From a virus: a DNA stretch of 20,964 bases. Positions within the stretch are counted from its first letter, which is position 1. Each line of letters begins with the position of its first letter. The translations under genes were made by a program, and so were the position numbers. Shown piece after piece: positions 7,484 through 15,510 of the stretch. Below the pieces are notes generated by a model that did no database searches, was not told the DNA's origin, and saw only the letters and a program-made list of their open reading frames with translations. The stretch lies in IMG/VR virus record IMGVR_UViG_3300017764_004284, positions 1 through 20,964 of that record. One strand, written 5' to 3'.

Positions 7484-7501
7484 CTCATATACATATATGA
7501 G
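7484..7501. repeat. Hairpin-forming inverted repeat between protease and scaffold genes (second)
   Basis: CTCATAT (7484-7490) pairs with ATATGAG (7495-7501) around the loop ACAT. It lies 17 bases after the protease stop codon and only three bases from the neighbouring hairpin at 7459-7480, so the two would stack in the minus-strand RNA. No T-run follows. Confidence 0.55.
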
Positions 7502-7518
7502 GATTCTTCAAAGTCGCA

Positions 7519-8151
7519 CTATAGTACAGGACAAGTACCTTTAGCGCAAAGTATTTCAGTAATTATTGAATTTGTACGAGCATATTTATTTAAATATGTT
7601 GTTCTTGATTCATTAAGAGTATTATTTTTCATCCATGAATCAGGATTAGAAGGATTAGAGACTAAATCCCAAGTAAGCAATTCAAAGTCATCTTGTACTT
7701 CCATTACTTCACCCATTTGTTTTAATGAACCCATTCCACGAGAAGAAATACCAATAATTAAACCATTTTTAACTAATGCTCCTGCTATACGACCTGACTC
7801 AGTTCCAAGTGGGCCTTCATCGCAAAATATTTCTACTTTACCTATTATTTCATCTCCATCCCATCTTAATTCTCTAATAGCATGTGAGGCATTTTTTAGG
7901 TTTATTACTTGTGAATCGGGGTGGTCTAATTCACCACAAATTTCTGTTGATTTTTGGTCTATTTTTTTTTGGAAGTTTTCTAGTTCACGTTCCCATAACT
8001 CTTTTTTATAATATCTACCATTACCGTTTTTAACTTCAACTGTAGCTAAAACACCTTCAACAAAAATGTTTCCACCTCTGTTTAATCCTTCTACAAGTCG
8101 AACAGGACTTGATTTAAATTGTCTAGTTTCTATTAAGAGTTGTTTATTCAT
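7519..8151 (-). CDS. 21: Prohead protease (T4 gp21-like)
   Basis: This 210-residue serine protease of the herpesvirus-assemblin/T4 gp21 class (T4: 212) digests scaffold and trims capsid proteins in the prohead. Landmarks are GNIFVEGVLATVEVKNGNGR, the catalytic-histidine block CGELDHPDSQVINLKNASH, the catalytic-serine block GLIIGISSRGMGS, and DDFELLTWDLVSNPSNPDSW. These match the His and Ser parts of the family's catalytic centre. The short C-terminal tail (ILCAKGTCPVL) is not part of the core and contains two Cys. The ATG lies one base after the upstream stop (TAAGATG). AGAGGAAG, encoded by the end of the upstream gene, offers one of the few plausible Shine-Dalgarno sequences in the window. 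Its order before scaffold and capsid is as in T4. Confidence 0.93.
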   Translation of the reverse strand: MNKQLLIETRQFKSSPVRLVEGLNRGGNIFVEGVLATVEVKNGNGRYYKKELWERELENFQKKIDQKSTEICGELDHPDSQVINLKNASHAIRELRWDGDEIIGKVEIFCDEGPLGTESGRIAGALVKNGLIIGISSRGMGSLKQMGEVMEVQDDFELLTWDLVSNPSNPDSWMKNNTLNESRTTYLNKYARTNSIITEILCAKGTCPVL

Positions 8152-8152
8152 C

Positions 8153-9967
8153 TTATCTTCCTCTTTTTATGTCACTTAACCACTCCCAATCAGGTTCTAC
8201 ATCATCTTCATCTGGTTCAGTAGTGTCTTTGGATTTTTCTTCAAGGTTAGAAAATTGAAGTTTATCTATTGATGATAAAGTATCAAGCATATCTTGTGCA
8301 TTATTTTTAGCTTCTGGGTCTTTAAGGGTTTGAGAGATAGAATCTTCATCTAGGTTGGCTTCTTCAAGTGGTTCATCTTCGTCAATTACTTCTTTTTTAG
8401 GGATAGATTTAATTTTCTTAGCTTCTTTAGCAAGTGCTTTTTCAATTTTAGCTTTAGCTCTTTCTAAAATTTTAACATCTTTTTTAAGTGCTTTAACTTT
8501 TTTACCATCTGTTAAAGCTTTTAAATCTTCATCTTCATCAAGTCTTTTAAGTCGTGAACATTTTTTCTCAATTAGCTCTTCAATTTTTTTAAGTTTAGAT
8601 TCAAATACTTCATATTCAGCTAACTTATTAATTTCAGCTAATTCTTTATTAATATTTTCTTTAATTATTTTTTTAAGTTTAGATTCAGTTAAATTATCAG
8701 ATTTATATGGAGGTAAATCAATCATCACACCATCATCAACTACTTTTAATGAGTATCCTTCAGGAAAAGATACTATATGGTAAGGTCTCATTTGTCCCTT
8801 AACTGGTAGTTCTGAGATTTTATCAATTGCAAATTTCTTGATTAATGCTCTAACTGCTGGCCAATCTTTTTCTGTAAAATTGTCTTGAATTTTTTGGAGA
8901 GTAGCCTTAGTAATATTTTGAGCTCTTGTAGATCTACCTCTTGTTACTCCTTTTAAAGCTACATACATTAAATCTGATATAGCAAGAATTACTTCTTCAC
9001 CTTTAGAAAATACTTTAATATGTGGTATCTGTACTGATTCATCGTAAGTAGGTGCATTAGGGCCAGGATCACTTAAGTTAAGTTTACTAATAATTGAATC
9101 AGGTAAAAGATAATTTGTAGGTATTTTTCGTCTACCACCACCACCACTTACTGGGTTGATGTTGATCATTTCTTTTAGTTCTTCATTAATTATGGAACGA
9201 ACTATTTCACGAAGTTTACTTTCTTCATCTAATTCTAACCTACCACCTCTAAGAGTATCTTCTTCATTTTCTTCTCTTTCTTTTTCTTGTCTAAATTCTT
9301 CGTCTTCTTCAGGAGTTGTAGGACGAGCTTGACCAGTGTATGGAATAGGTATTTTTTTCTCTTCATTTAAATTACCATATCCAGAAGACTTGTATTTACC
9401 TTTAGGTTCTTTTGGCTCACCTAAACCAGGTGCATCCATTGTATATCCTAAATCTTTTACACCAAACTGACCTTTTTCATTGTAATATATAGGATTTTTT
9501 TCAAGGTTTTTAATTACAATAGCTTTTAATTGTTCCATTGTTTTATTTTCATTTTTAGGATCTTTCATTTCAGTATAGTATCCTTTCATAATCTGATCAA
9601 AAATTAAATTATCTGGATTTTTCTTATCTTCATAATCAAAATTCTTTTCAGCATCTTCTTCTACTTGTTTTGAAGGTTTTTTAAGTTCAGCTTTTTCATC
9701 TTTTTCTTTTTTAGCTTCAGCTAAAAAGTTTTCAAAAGCTATCTCATATGATTCCTTTTTAGAAGATTTAAGTTGGTTAATAGGTTCTAAACCTACAACA
9801 TTTTCATTAATAAGATTTTTAGTTTTAAGTACATTTGCTACTTCTGTATATGTAGCAGAGTTACGAATTAAACCTGGGAATTGTTGTTTGGCTTCTTTAA
9901 TAAAGATGTCTCTATGGCCTTTGCCTTCTTTAATTAACAAATACTGGTCTTGTAATGTTTTTTTCAT
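8153..9967 (-). CDS. Large Lys/Glu-rich head-module protein, function unknown
   Basis: This 604-residue protein matches no family I can name. A helical N-terminus (QDQYLLIKEGKGHRDIFIKE) is followed by LMAY-free, charged linkers and a compact segment (about 118-185: QIMKGYYTEMKDPKNENKTM, KGQFGVKDLGYTMDAPGLG). A folded middle region follows (about 280-420: VQIPHIKVFSKGEEVILAIS, ALIKKFAIDKISELPVKGQM). The last third is Lys/Glu-rich coiled coil and acidic tail. Two copies of one helix occur: ESKLREIVRSIINEELKEM (249-267) and ESKLKKIIKENINKELAEI (428-446). It sits between portal-linked genes and the protease, where T4 has the small core genes 67 and 68, so a prohead-core or internal head protein is a fair inference. 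Its many I/L-x-E sites would suit gp21-type cleavage. Start is the only good ATG; no Shine-Dalgarno. Confidence 0.8.
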   Translation of the reverse strand: MKKTLQDQYLLIKEGKGHRDIFIKEAKQQFPGLIRNSATYTEVANVLKTKNLINENVVGLEPINQLKSSKKESYEIAFENFLAEAKKEKDEKAELKKPSKQVEEDAEKNFDYEDKKNPDNLIFDQIMKGYYTEMKDPKNENKTMEQLKAIVIKNLEKNPIYYNEKGQFGVKDLGYTMDAPGLGEPKEPKGKYKSSGYGNLNEEKKIPIPYTGQARPTTPEEDEEFRQEKEREENEEDTLRGGRLELDEESKLREIVRSIINEELKEMININPVSGGGGRRKIPTNYLLPDSIISKLNLSDPGPNAPTYDESVQIPHIKVFSKGEEVILAISDLMYVALKGVTRGRSTRAQNITKATLQKIQDNFTEKDWPAVRALIKKFAIDKISELPVKGQMRPYHIVSFPEGYSLKVVDDGVMIDLPPYKSDNLTESKLKKIIKENINKELAEINKLAEYEVFESKLKKIEELIEKKCSRLKRLDEDEDLKALTDGKKVKALKKDVKILERAKAKIEKALAKEAKKIKSIPKKEVIDEDEPLEEANLDEDSISQTLKDPEAKNNAQDMLDTLSSIDKLQFSNLEEKSKDTTEPDEDDVEPDWEWLSDIKRGR

Positions 9968-9969
9968 GT

Positions 9970-10401
9970 TTAATTTTCTATTAATAGTTCTTTTATCTCT
10001 TTTAGATAACTTAATACAACTTCTATAGGTTCAGTTATATCATATGAACCTACATCAGCACTATATTGTTCAATTGTATTATTTTTAGCATTAGAAATTA
10101 ATGGAGATATTTCATTCATTAATTTTTCAATTTCATTTAATGATTCTAAACGACGTTTTTGAAAGTCGTTCATTTCCCATAATTTTTTCTTATCATAAGA
10201 TTTAGGTTTAATGTTAGGAACATTTTTAAATCCTAATTTATAATAATAAATATTTTTAGCTCCTTTAGCATTTTTATTTTTGTTAAAAACAGTTGGGGTA
10301 GCATAATTAGCTCCTTCACCTGGGGTAAAAGAAGCACCACCTTGGTTAGTGGCGGACATTTCTTTTAGTTTTTTTCTTACTATTTCTTTAATTCTATCCA
10401 T
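9970..10401 (-). CDS. Small head-module protein with N-terminal 'IKEIVRKKLKEM' helix, function unknown
   Basis: This 143-residue protein starts MDRIKEIVRKKLKEM, a charged helix of the same type as in the 604- and 209-residue proteins of this window. A Gly/Ala/Thr segment follows (GGASFTPGEGANYATPTVF), then Lys-rich GAKNIYYYKLGFKNVP and a helical C-terminus (about 88-143). It has no signal or membrane segment. The 'SFTPGEGxxYATP' phrase recurs in structural-module proteins of T4-like environmental phages as I recall them, but I cannot assign a name. The start overlaps the end of the upstream gene by eight bases, and its stop is two bases before the next ATG. Prohead core or head completion is inferred from position. 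Confidence 0.75.
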   Translation of the reverse strand: MDRIKEIVRKKLKEMSATNQGGASFTPGEGANYATPTVFNKNKNAKGAKNIYYYKLGFKNVPNIKPKSYDKKKLWEMNDFQKRRLESLNEIEKLMNEISPLISNAKNNTIEQYSADVGSYDITEPIEVVLSYLKEIKELLIEN

Positions 10402-11248
10402 TAGCAGTTTCTAATTCATTTACTAAATCACAATATTGAAGTAAATCAATTAAGTCATTATCTTTAAGTTTATAATTTTTAGATGGAACTTTAATTAAAG
10501 AAATAATTTCATTAATTTTTATTTTAGTAACTTCGTTTTTAGTGTTTTTATTTATTTTTTTTAATTCTCCTTTAACTTCATTAATTTTATCTATATAAAA
10601 TTCTTTTAAACGTGGAGCATTATCAATAGAATTAACATATTCTTTAAGAACTAATTTTTGTTTAGTTGCTAAGTTACCATACTTTTCATTAAATTTTTCC
10701 ATTAATATCTTATATGTTAATAACTTAATATCTTTATCTGATTTATTAATTTCTTCCATTACTTCATCTCTAACTTTGCTTTTTTTAATTTTAGCAATAG
10801 TTAAATGTTCTAAAATAGTAACTTTATTCTGGATTAATTGGTCAGGGTTAGGGTTATTAGTATGGGAAAGTTCAGTTAAAGTATAAAAAGCAGCGTATGG
10901 TTTATAATTAGGTAATCTATGATTAAAAAATTGTACTAAATTATAATGTTTTTTTATTTCATTTATAAGATTATATTTTTGTCTTTTAAGAGCACTTTTA
11001 TTTAAAGTTTTAAAAGATTCAAGTAAAGTTGATATAACAATAGAAGCTTTTGTCTCTGTTAAAGATGTTTTTTTTAATAAAGATTCATATAGTTTATATT
11101 CTCTTCCTAATTCTGATTTTACAAAATATTTTTGTAAAAGTTCTTTAGCTGGGGAATTTTTACTTTCTAATGTGTCTGTAGTAATTTGACGTACTAGAAG
11201 TTCAAAAAGAATACCAGTGTTTTTATACTTTGAATGTTTAATATGCAT
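10394..11248 (-). CDS. Helical protein between portal and prohead genes, function unknown
   Basis: This 284-residue, almost wholly helical, Lys-rich protein starts MHIKHSKYKNTGILFELLVR and continues with SPAKELLQKYFVKSELGREY. The 'KYKNTGILFELLVRQIT' opening looks conserved in T4-like environmental phages, always near the portal gene as I recall it, but no biochemical role is known to me. The central part (about 95-200) is a helical bundle; the C-terminus (LKDNDLIDLLQYCDLVNEL) is acidic. No enzymatic motif is visible. It starts a transcription unit: the AT motif at 11262-11276 lies upstream, and AAAGGATG gives a weak ribosome-binding site. Candidates are a portal-associated assembly factor or internal head protein. 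Confidence 0.78.
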   Translation of the reverse strand: MHIKHSKYKNTGILFELLVRQITTDTLESKNSPAKELLQKYFVKSELGREYKLYESLLKKTSLTETKASIVISTLLESFKTLNKSALKRQKYNLINEIKKHYNLVQFFNHRLPNYKPYAAFYTLTELSHTNNPNPDQLIQNKVTILEHLTIAKIKKSKVRDEVMEEINKSDKDIKLLTYKILMEKFNEKYGNLATKQKLVLKEYVNSIDNAPRLKEFYIDKINEVKGELKKINKNTKNEVTKIKINEIISLIKVPSKNYKLKDNDLIDLLQYCDLVNELETANG

Positions 11249-11261
11249 CCTTTAATATTTG

Positions 11262-11276
11262 TTTATTTATAAATAT
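11262..11276 (-). promoter_or_regulatory. Late-promoter-like AT motif after the portal gene
   Basis: The minus strand reads ATATTTATAAATAAA. It contains a perfect TATAAATA, the T4 late-promoter box, and its inner 12 bases form the palindrome TATTTATAAATA. It lies between the portal stop (11288) and the ATG at 11248, about 13 bases from the start. It is the best match to the T4 box in the window, together with 16155-16169. Confidence 0.55.
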
Positions 11277-11287
11277 ATAAAAATTTA

Positions 11288-13195
11288 TTATTCTTTGATT
11301 TGATTTTCATCTAATAATGAATTTCCTTTAATTTCTTTTTCAAATATAATCTGCTTTTTTTGATTTTTTATATCATTAAACATTTTAATATTTTTATTTC
11401 GTTTATTTTTAGTTTCTAATGCTAAAGGAGAACCACCTTTATAATTGGGTTTTATTGAATCAGATTCATCATTATCTTTTTTCATTCCGATTGCTCCTAT
11501 TCTATCTTTACCAAAAGCATTATCTTGAGTATTTCTATTAGATGATTTTTCTTTTGGTCTACCTAAGGATTCTTTATCTTCATCATATCCTTCAGGTACT
11601 TCTCCATTTTCATATCTATTTCTACCATATAATGAAGCTAAATCATGTGGTGTACCATATGATTTACCAGTTTCAAGTGGATCGTTACCTTCATTTTCAA
11701 TTTGTGCTAATCTAAATTTACGTTTAGCATCTTGAACATTCAAAGAACGATATTCTTCATAATCATCTTCACTTAAATGGAATATATGTTCATAAATAAA
11801 ATCAGTAGGCATTAATTTATTTTCAATAATAGTATTAGCTAAATCAACTTTATCCCTCATTAAAGCTACTCTTTCTTGATCATATATCACAGAAGGATTA
11901 GTTAATGAAAGTTCAAAGTTTACTAATGAGTCATCTTTATATCCTTGTGAATATAAATGAACTAAAGCTATTTTGGTTAATTCAGATATAATAATCCTTT
12001 GTATTCTTTCTATTGTACGAGCAAATCTAATATCTTCAGCTGCGAGTGTAGCTTTACCAGTTAAGTCTTTTTCATAACCCATAAATGCTTTAGGTACTTT
12101 AAGTGCTGCAAATAGTTTATCTCTTAAATATTCTACATCTTGAATTCCATCATATTGTAAACCACCTAAGTTATCTATTTTAGTTGCTTGATCATTACCT
12201 CTTACAGGAATATAAAAATCTTCTAGTAAGTTTTGCATATTATATTTTAAATTGTAATCTCCTGTTTGTTGATCAATATATGGAGTACGTTTCATTTTTG
12301 ATATTGTTTTCTGCATGAAATTTTCTACTTCAGCAGGTGCAATATTACCAACATTTATATAAAATATACGTTTTTCAGGAGCACGAACAATTCTATGAAT
12401 TAACATAGCATCTTCCATCATTGTATATTGTTTAAATAATTTACGTCCTGGTTCTAAATATGATCTACCATAAGGTAAATAGTTAGTATCTGAAAGTAAT
12501 CTAAAATGTGCCATTTCATAGTTATCAAAATAAATAGCTTTATCATTTGGACTATCTGGGGTAAGATTAGGTACAGTATATTGTCCTGAGGCTGCATTGT
12601 AGATACCATCAGGGTCAAATCTAAATCTTACATCTGCGGGTCTTTCTTTATCAAATCCATCTTGTCTTTCTATATGGAAAGCATTGTATGGTATAATATT
12701 ATATACTCCAAATTTTTCTGAGATTTCTAATTTTAAAAAGAAGTCCCCATATTTACACATATTTCTAATCCAGGGCCAAAGATTAAATTCTATATTTAAA
12801 ACATCATAAAATAAATTATATAATATTTTCTGCACATCTTCATCTGAAGATTTAATTTGGAGTACTTCACCCATGTCATTTTTTAATGTACATTCATCAG
12901 ATATAATATCTAAAGCAGAAGCTATAATAGCATCTGTATCCATAGCATCATATTCAGAATATAATTGTGGTCGTAACATTTGATAATTAAAGCTACTTTG
13001 ATAACCATAGACTGAAGTGTTTGTATTAGTCCAAATTCTATTAAATCTATCTACTACAGAATTTGTTTCATACTCTCCTGAAGCTTGAACTTTATTTATA
13101 TCAATAACTTTAAGTTGGTCACCTCCATCATTTCTAATTATTACATCAGTTGAGAATAATCTTTTTAATCTTCCAAATAATCCAGTATCTGCCAT
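11288..13195 (-). CDS. 20: Portal vertex protein (T4 gp20-like)
   Basis: This 635-residue portal protein forms the dodecameric ring at one capsid vertex through which DNA enters and leaves and on which the prohead starts. It is clearly gp20-like: AMLIHRIVRAPEKRIFYINV, MQKTISKMKRTPYID, LEDFYIPVRG, LGGLQYDGIQDVEYLRDKLF, ALKVPKAFMGYE and ATLAAEDIRFARTIERIQR all fall in the stem/wing core. The C-terminal tail (about 520-635) is an added Asn/Lys/Asp-rich segment, making the protein longer than T4 gp20 (524). I place the start at the ATG 13195-13193 (MADTGLFGRLKRLF). An upstream ATG at 13222 adds nine Lys/Ile residues and would overlap the terminase end. Upstream of the chosen start is an A-run but no Shine-Dalgarno. 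Confidence 0.95.
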   Translation of the reverse strand: MADTGLFGRLKRLFSTDVIIRNDGGDQLKVIDINKVQASGEYETNSVVDRFNRIWTNTNTSVYGYQSSFNYQMLRPQLYSEYDAMDTDAIIASALDIISDECTLKNDMGEVLQIKSSDEDVQKILYNLFYDVLNIEFNLWPWIRNMCKYGDFFLKLEISEKFGVYNIIPYNAFHIERQDGFDKERPADVRFRFDPDGIYNAASGQYTVPNLTPDSPNDKAIYFDNYEMAHFRLLSDTNYLPYGRSYLEPGRKLFKQYTMMEDAMLIHRIVRAPEKRIFYINVGNIAPAEVENFMQKTISKMKRTPYIDQQTGDYNLKYNMQNLLEDFYIPVRGNDQATKIDNLGGLQYDGIQDVEYLRDKLFAALKVPKAFMGYEKDLTGKATLAAEDIRFARTIERIQRIIISELTKIALVHLYSQGYKDDSLVNFELSLTNPSVIYDQERVALMRDKVDLANTIIENKLMPTDFIYEHIFHLSEDDYEEYRSLNVQDAKRKFRLAQIENEGNDPLETGKSYGTPHDLASLYGRNRYENGEVPEGYDEDKESLGRPKEKSSNRNTQDNAFGKDRIGAIGMKKDNDESDSIKPNYKGGSPLALETKNKRNKNIKMFNDIKNQKKQIIFEKEIKGNSLLDENQIKE

Positions 13196-13209
13196 TTTTT
13201 TTTTGTTTT

Positions 13210-14793
13210 TTATAATAACCAAGAAATATCTTCTTGGCCGTTTGAATAAGGGTTATCTATTTTATAAGGATTTTTAAAAGCTCCATTAGTTGAATAACCA
13301 CCTGAGTAAGTAGTGGTATTATTACTAACATTATTAAGCATACTTTTAGTCATATCCCTTCCTTGTTGTCTTAGTTTAAATGCTGTTTCTCTTAAATAAC
13401 AACCTATAGAAAAAGATAAAACTAAATCATCATTATATCCAGTTTGAGCTTCAGCTCTACCATTTCTCCATATAAATACTTTCATTTCCTCTAATAATCG
13501 CACAGATCGAAATATAACTCCTTTATCTCGTACAGCTTCTTGAAATTTACCAATAGCTATAGGTCTAGTATTTGAAGCCATTGTAAATCCAGGAGTCATT
13601 TTACTATAATCCATATAGGGGTCAAAATAATTATCTACAGACATGCTATTGCCTTTAGGTGAATGATATAAATTCTGATAACCTCTATCAAGAATAGTTT
13701 GAATAGTTGACCATCCTATACTTGAGTTTTCTGGGGCGAGTAAAGCATTATTATATTCTGTTGCTATGCCAACTAATAAATTACCAAAATCTTTTGTACC
13801 CATTTGTCCTTTATATTCAGCAACTTGAGTAAATGACTCAACATCAAATACATGAAATGCTGAGTAGTCTTTTCCATCACCACGAGCAACATCAGCTACA
13901 ACTAGATAATCTCTTGAATAGTCTGCAGGTTCCCATATCCATAAGTTTTTATCTAATCCACGTTTTTCTAATGGTTCTTTAATATAATCTTTTTCATAAT
14001 AATCTAAATTCTCAGCATAAAAAACTGTATCACCAGAAGTAGAAAAATCACAATCACATTCTTGTGCTGCCATTCTTATTCCTAAATCTGCATCTTGTTG
14101 GTCTCTCCATGATTGGTCTCGTTCAGGGTGTACTTCCCAAGGTAATCTAATAGGTAAAAAACTATTATCACCTAATTCAGCTGCAACCCATGTTTTATGA
14201 AACCAGTTTCCTGTACCATAGGGTGTTGATAATGCTATACAACCACCACCTGTTGCTAATGTTTGTTGAGCTGAGGCCCATATCTCGCCTATATTATTAA
14301 TAAAAGCAGCTTCATCAATTATTAATAAAGAAACAGCTTCTGATCTACCTGCATCTGAACTTGCTGAAGTAGCTTTTATTTGGGATCCATTTCTTAATCG
14401 GAGAGTTAATTTATTATCTTCAGAGGGTTTTTGTTTTTCTTTAAGCCAAGAAGGTAAACTATCATACATAAATTTTACCTTAGTAACCATATTTTTAGCT
14501 GTTTCTTGTTTTGTTGCTATACAGAGTATATTTTTATCTTGATGAAATAACATCATCCATAAAGAATAACCCGCAGATAAAGTAGATATACCTAACTGTC
14601 TAGATTTTAAAACAATTGAATATGGATTTTCTTGGAATAAAGTTAATACTTTATCTTGAAAAGGATATAAATTAAATTGGATTCGACCTCGTTTAGGATG
14701 TTGTATATAACAATACTTACGCATAAAGTATGCTGGTGATGCAGCGCATTTAACGTATTCTTCTCTAATTTTTCTTTTAAGGTCTTGGCTCAT
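13210..14793 (-). CDS. terL: Large terminase subunit (T4 gp17-like packaging ATPase/nuclease)
   Basis: This 527-residue packaging motor protein cuts concatemeric DNA and pumps it through the portal. The N-terminal ATPase has a Walker A-type SRQLGIST (about residues 64-71), Walker B SLLIIDEAAF (about 155-164) and the coupling segment IALSTPYGTGNWFHK. The C-terminal RNase H-like nuclease has YLVVADVARGDGKDYSAF with its first acidic residue near 301, then a conserved Asp near the end (GYNDDLVLS). I place the start at 14793 (MSQDLKRKIREEY), overlapping the upstream stop as ATGA. A further upstream ATG at 14853 would add 20 residues inside the preceding gene. Its length is shorter than T4 gp17 (610). 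No small terminase is recognisable in the window. Portal follows directly, without the sheath and tube genes found here in T4. Confidence 0.95.
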   Translation of the reverse strand: MSQDLKRKIREEYVKCAASPAYFMRKYCYIQHPKRGRIQFNLYPFQDKVLTLFQENPYSIVLKSRQLGISTLSAGYSLWMMLFHQDKNILCIATKQETAKNMVTKVKFMYDSLPSWLKEKQKPSEDNKLTLRLRNGSQIKATSASSDAGRSEAVSLLIIDEAAFINNIGEIWASAQQTLATGGGCIALSTPYGTGNWFHKTWVAAELGDNSFLPIRLPWEVHPERDQSWRDQQDADLGIRMAAQECDCDFSTSGDTVFYAENLDYYEKDYIKEPLEKRGLDKNLWIWEPADYSRDYLVVADVARGDGKDYSAFHVFDVESFTQVAEYKGQMGTKDFGNLLVGIATEYNNALLAPENSSIGWSTIQTILDRGYQNLYHSPKGNSMSVDNYFDPYMDYSKMTPGFTMASNTRPIAIGKFQEAVRDKGVIFRSVRLLEEMKVFIWRNGRAEAQTGYNDDLVLSFSIGCYLRETAFKLRQQGRDMTKSMLNNVSNNTTTYSGGYSTNGAFKNPYKIDNPYSNGQEDISWLL

Positions 14794-15218
14794 TTTAATA
14801 CTATTAAAGTAATTAAAGAAGTTAGGGTAGCCAAGAATCCTGCACTTAACCACTTAAAACCTTTTTTAAATCTATTATTTGATTTTTGAAGTTTATTTAC
14901 ATCATCTTTTAAACCTAAAATAATTTCAGATTGTTGTTGATCTATTTTAATATAGTTTTGAATTTGAACAATATAATTAGCATCCTTCTTGATAAAATCT
15001 TGAATAATGCTATCTTGCCTAAAAATTTTTTGATCTAAACTATATACCAACTCATGAGTTTTTTTAAGTTCAGCTATAGCTGAATCTCCTCTAATTAGGT
15101 CAATTGCTATCATTTGAGCAATTTTATAATCAAAACAAACTTTATTGGTATCTTTCTGTGAAAAACTTATCGAGCTGAGTAGGAGTATAGGAAGTAATGT
15201 CTTTAATTTTTTTAGCAT
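14790..15218 (-). CDS. Exported coiled-coil membrane protein; possible second member of a spanin-like pair
   Basis: This 142-residue protein has an N-terminal signal-type segment (MLKKLKTLLPILLLSSISFS, with likely cleavage before Gln21). A periplasmic-looking region follows with CFDYKIAQMIAIDL, then a long coiled coil (about 50-118, heptad-like KTHELVYSLDQKIFRQDSI). A C-terminal membrane helix ends the protein (about 122-141, FKWLSAGFLATLTSLITLIV). The 'KVCFDYxxAxxIAxDLxxGD' phrase is familiar in flavobacterial phage proteins, but their function is unproven. Its first 77 bases overlap the end of the preceding gene in another frame, as in Rz/Rz1-type pairs. Against a classical outer-membrane spanin, there is no lipobox and there is a C-terminal membrane segment. 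An inner-membrane lysis or fusion accessory is the best guess. Confidence 0.75.
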   Translation of the reverse strand: MLKKLKTLLPILLLSSISFSQKDTNKVCFDYKIAQMIAIDLIRGDSAIAELKKTHELVYSLDQKIFRQDSIIQDFIKKDANYIVQIQNYIKIDQQQSEIILGLKDDVNKLQKSNNRFKKGFKWLSAGFLATLTSLITLIVLK

Positions 15219-15498
15219 AATATTTTCTTACTTTTATTATTTCTTTGTTTGTGCTGTCAATTTCTTTATTTAAAATGTTAATTTCAAGCTGTTGAGTAAA
15301 TATAGATCTATCTAATTCAAATTGCTCATCTTCTAACTTTATTATGACATTCTTTAAACTATCTATTTTTTGCTCTTGTTTAATATAATCACCTACTTGT
15401 GTAGGTGATATTTCAATAAATATAAAATATAATAAAAATGTAAGGGGAACTACACTAATTAATACATGCCATAACTTTAATTTAATTTCCCTATTCAT
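15142..15498 (-). CDS. Type II membrane coiled-coil protein; possible i-spanin-like lysis protein
   Basis: This 118-residue protein has one N-terminal membrane helix (about 10-29, WHVLISVVPLTFLLYFIFIE). A long coiled coil follows (about 38-95, KQEQKIDSLKNVIIKLEDEQ), then a short tail ending YTPTQLDKFFTERYQ. This N-in, periplasmic coiled-coil layout is that of Rz/i-spanin proteins, which span the periplasm at lysis. The C-terminal 'PTQLDxFFtxRY' tail may contact a partner. Its last 77 bases encode the start of the next exported protein in another frame. No holin or endolysin was found nearby, so the lysis role rests on topology and overlap alone. The start has no Shine-Dalgarno. Confidence 0.73.
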   Translation of the reverse strand: MNREIKLKLWHVLISVVPLTFLLYFIFIEISPTQVGDYIKQEQKIDSLKNVIIKLEDEQFELDRSIFTQQLEINILNKEIDSTNKEIIKVRKYYAKKIKDITSYTPTQLDKFFTERYQ

Positions 15499-15510
15499 AA
15501 GAAAAACTTT

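Noticed and set aside
7459-7501. Intrinsic terminator after the prohead protease
   Set aside because: Two good hairpins are present but neither is followed by a T-run on the minus strand.
14793-14853. Longer N-terminus of the terminase from the ATG at 14853
   Set aside because: The extra 20 residues lie inside the upstream gene in another frame and lack family resemblance, while the ATGA overlap at 14793 fits the window's pattern.
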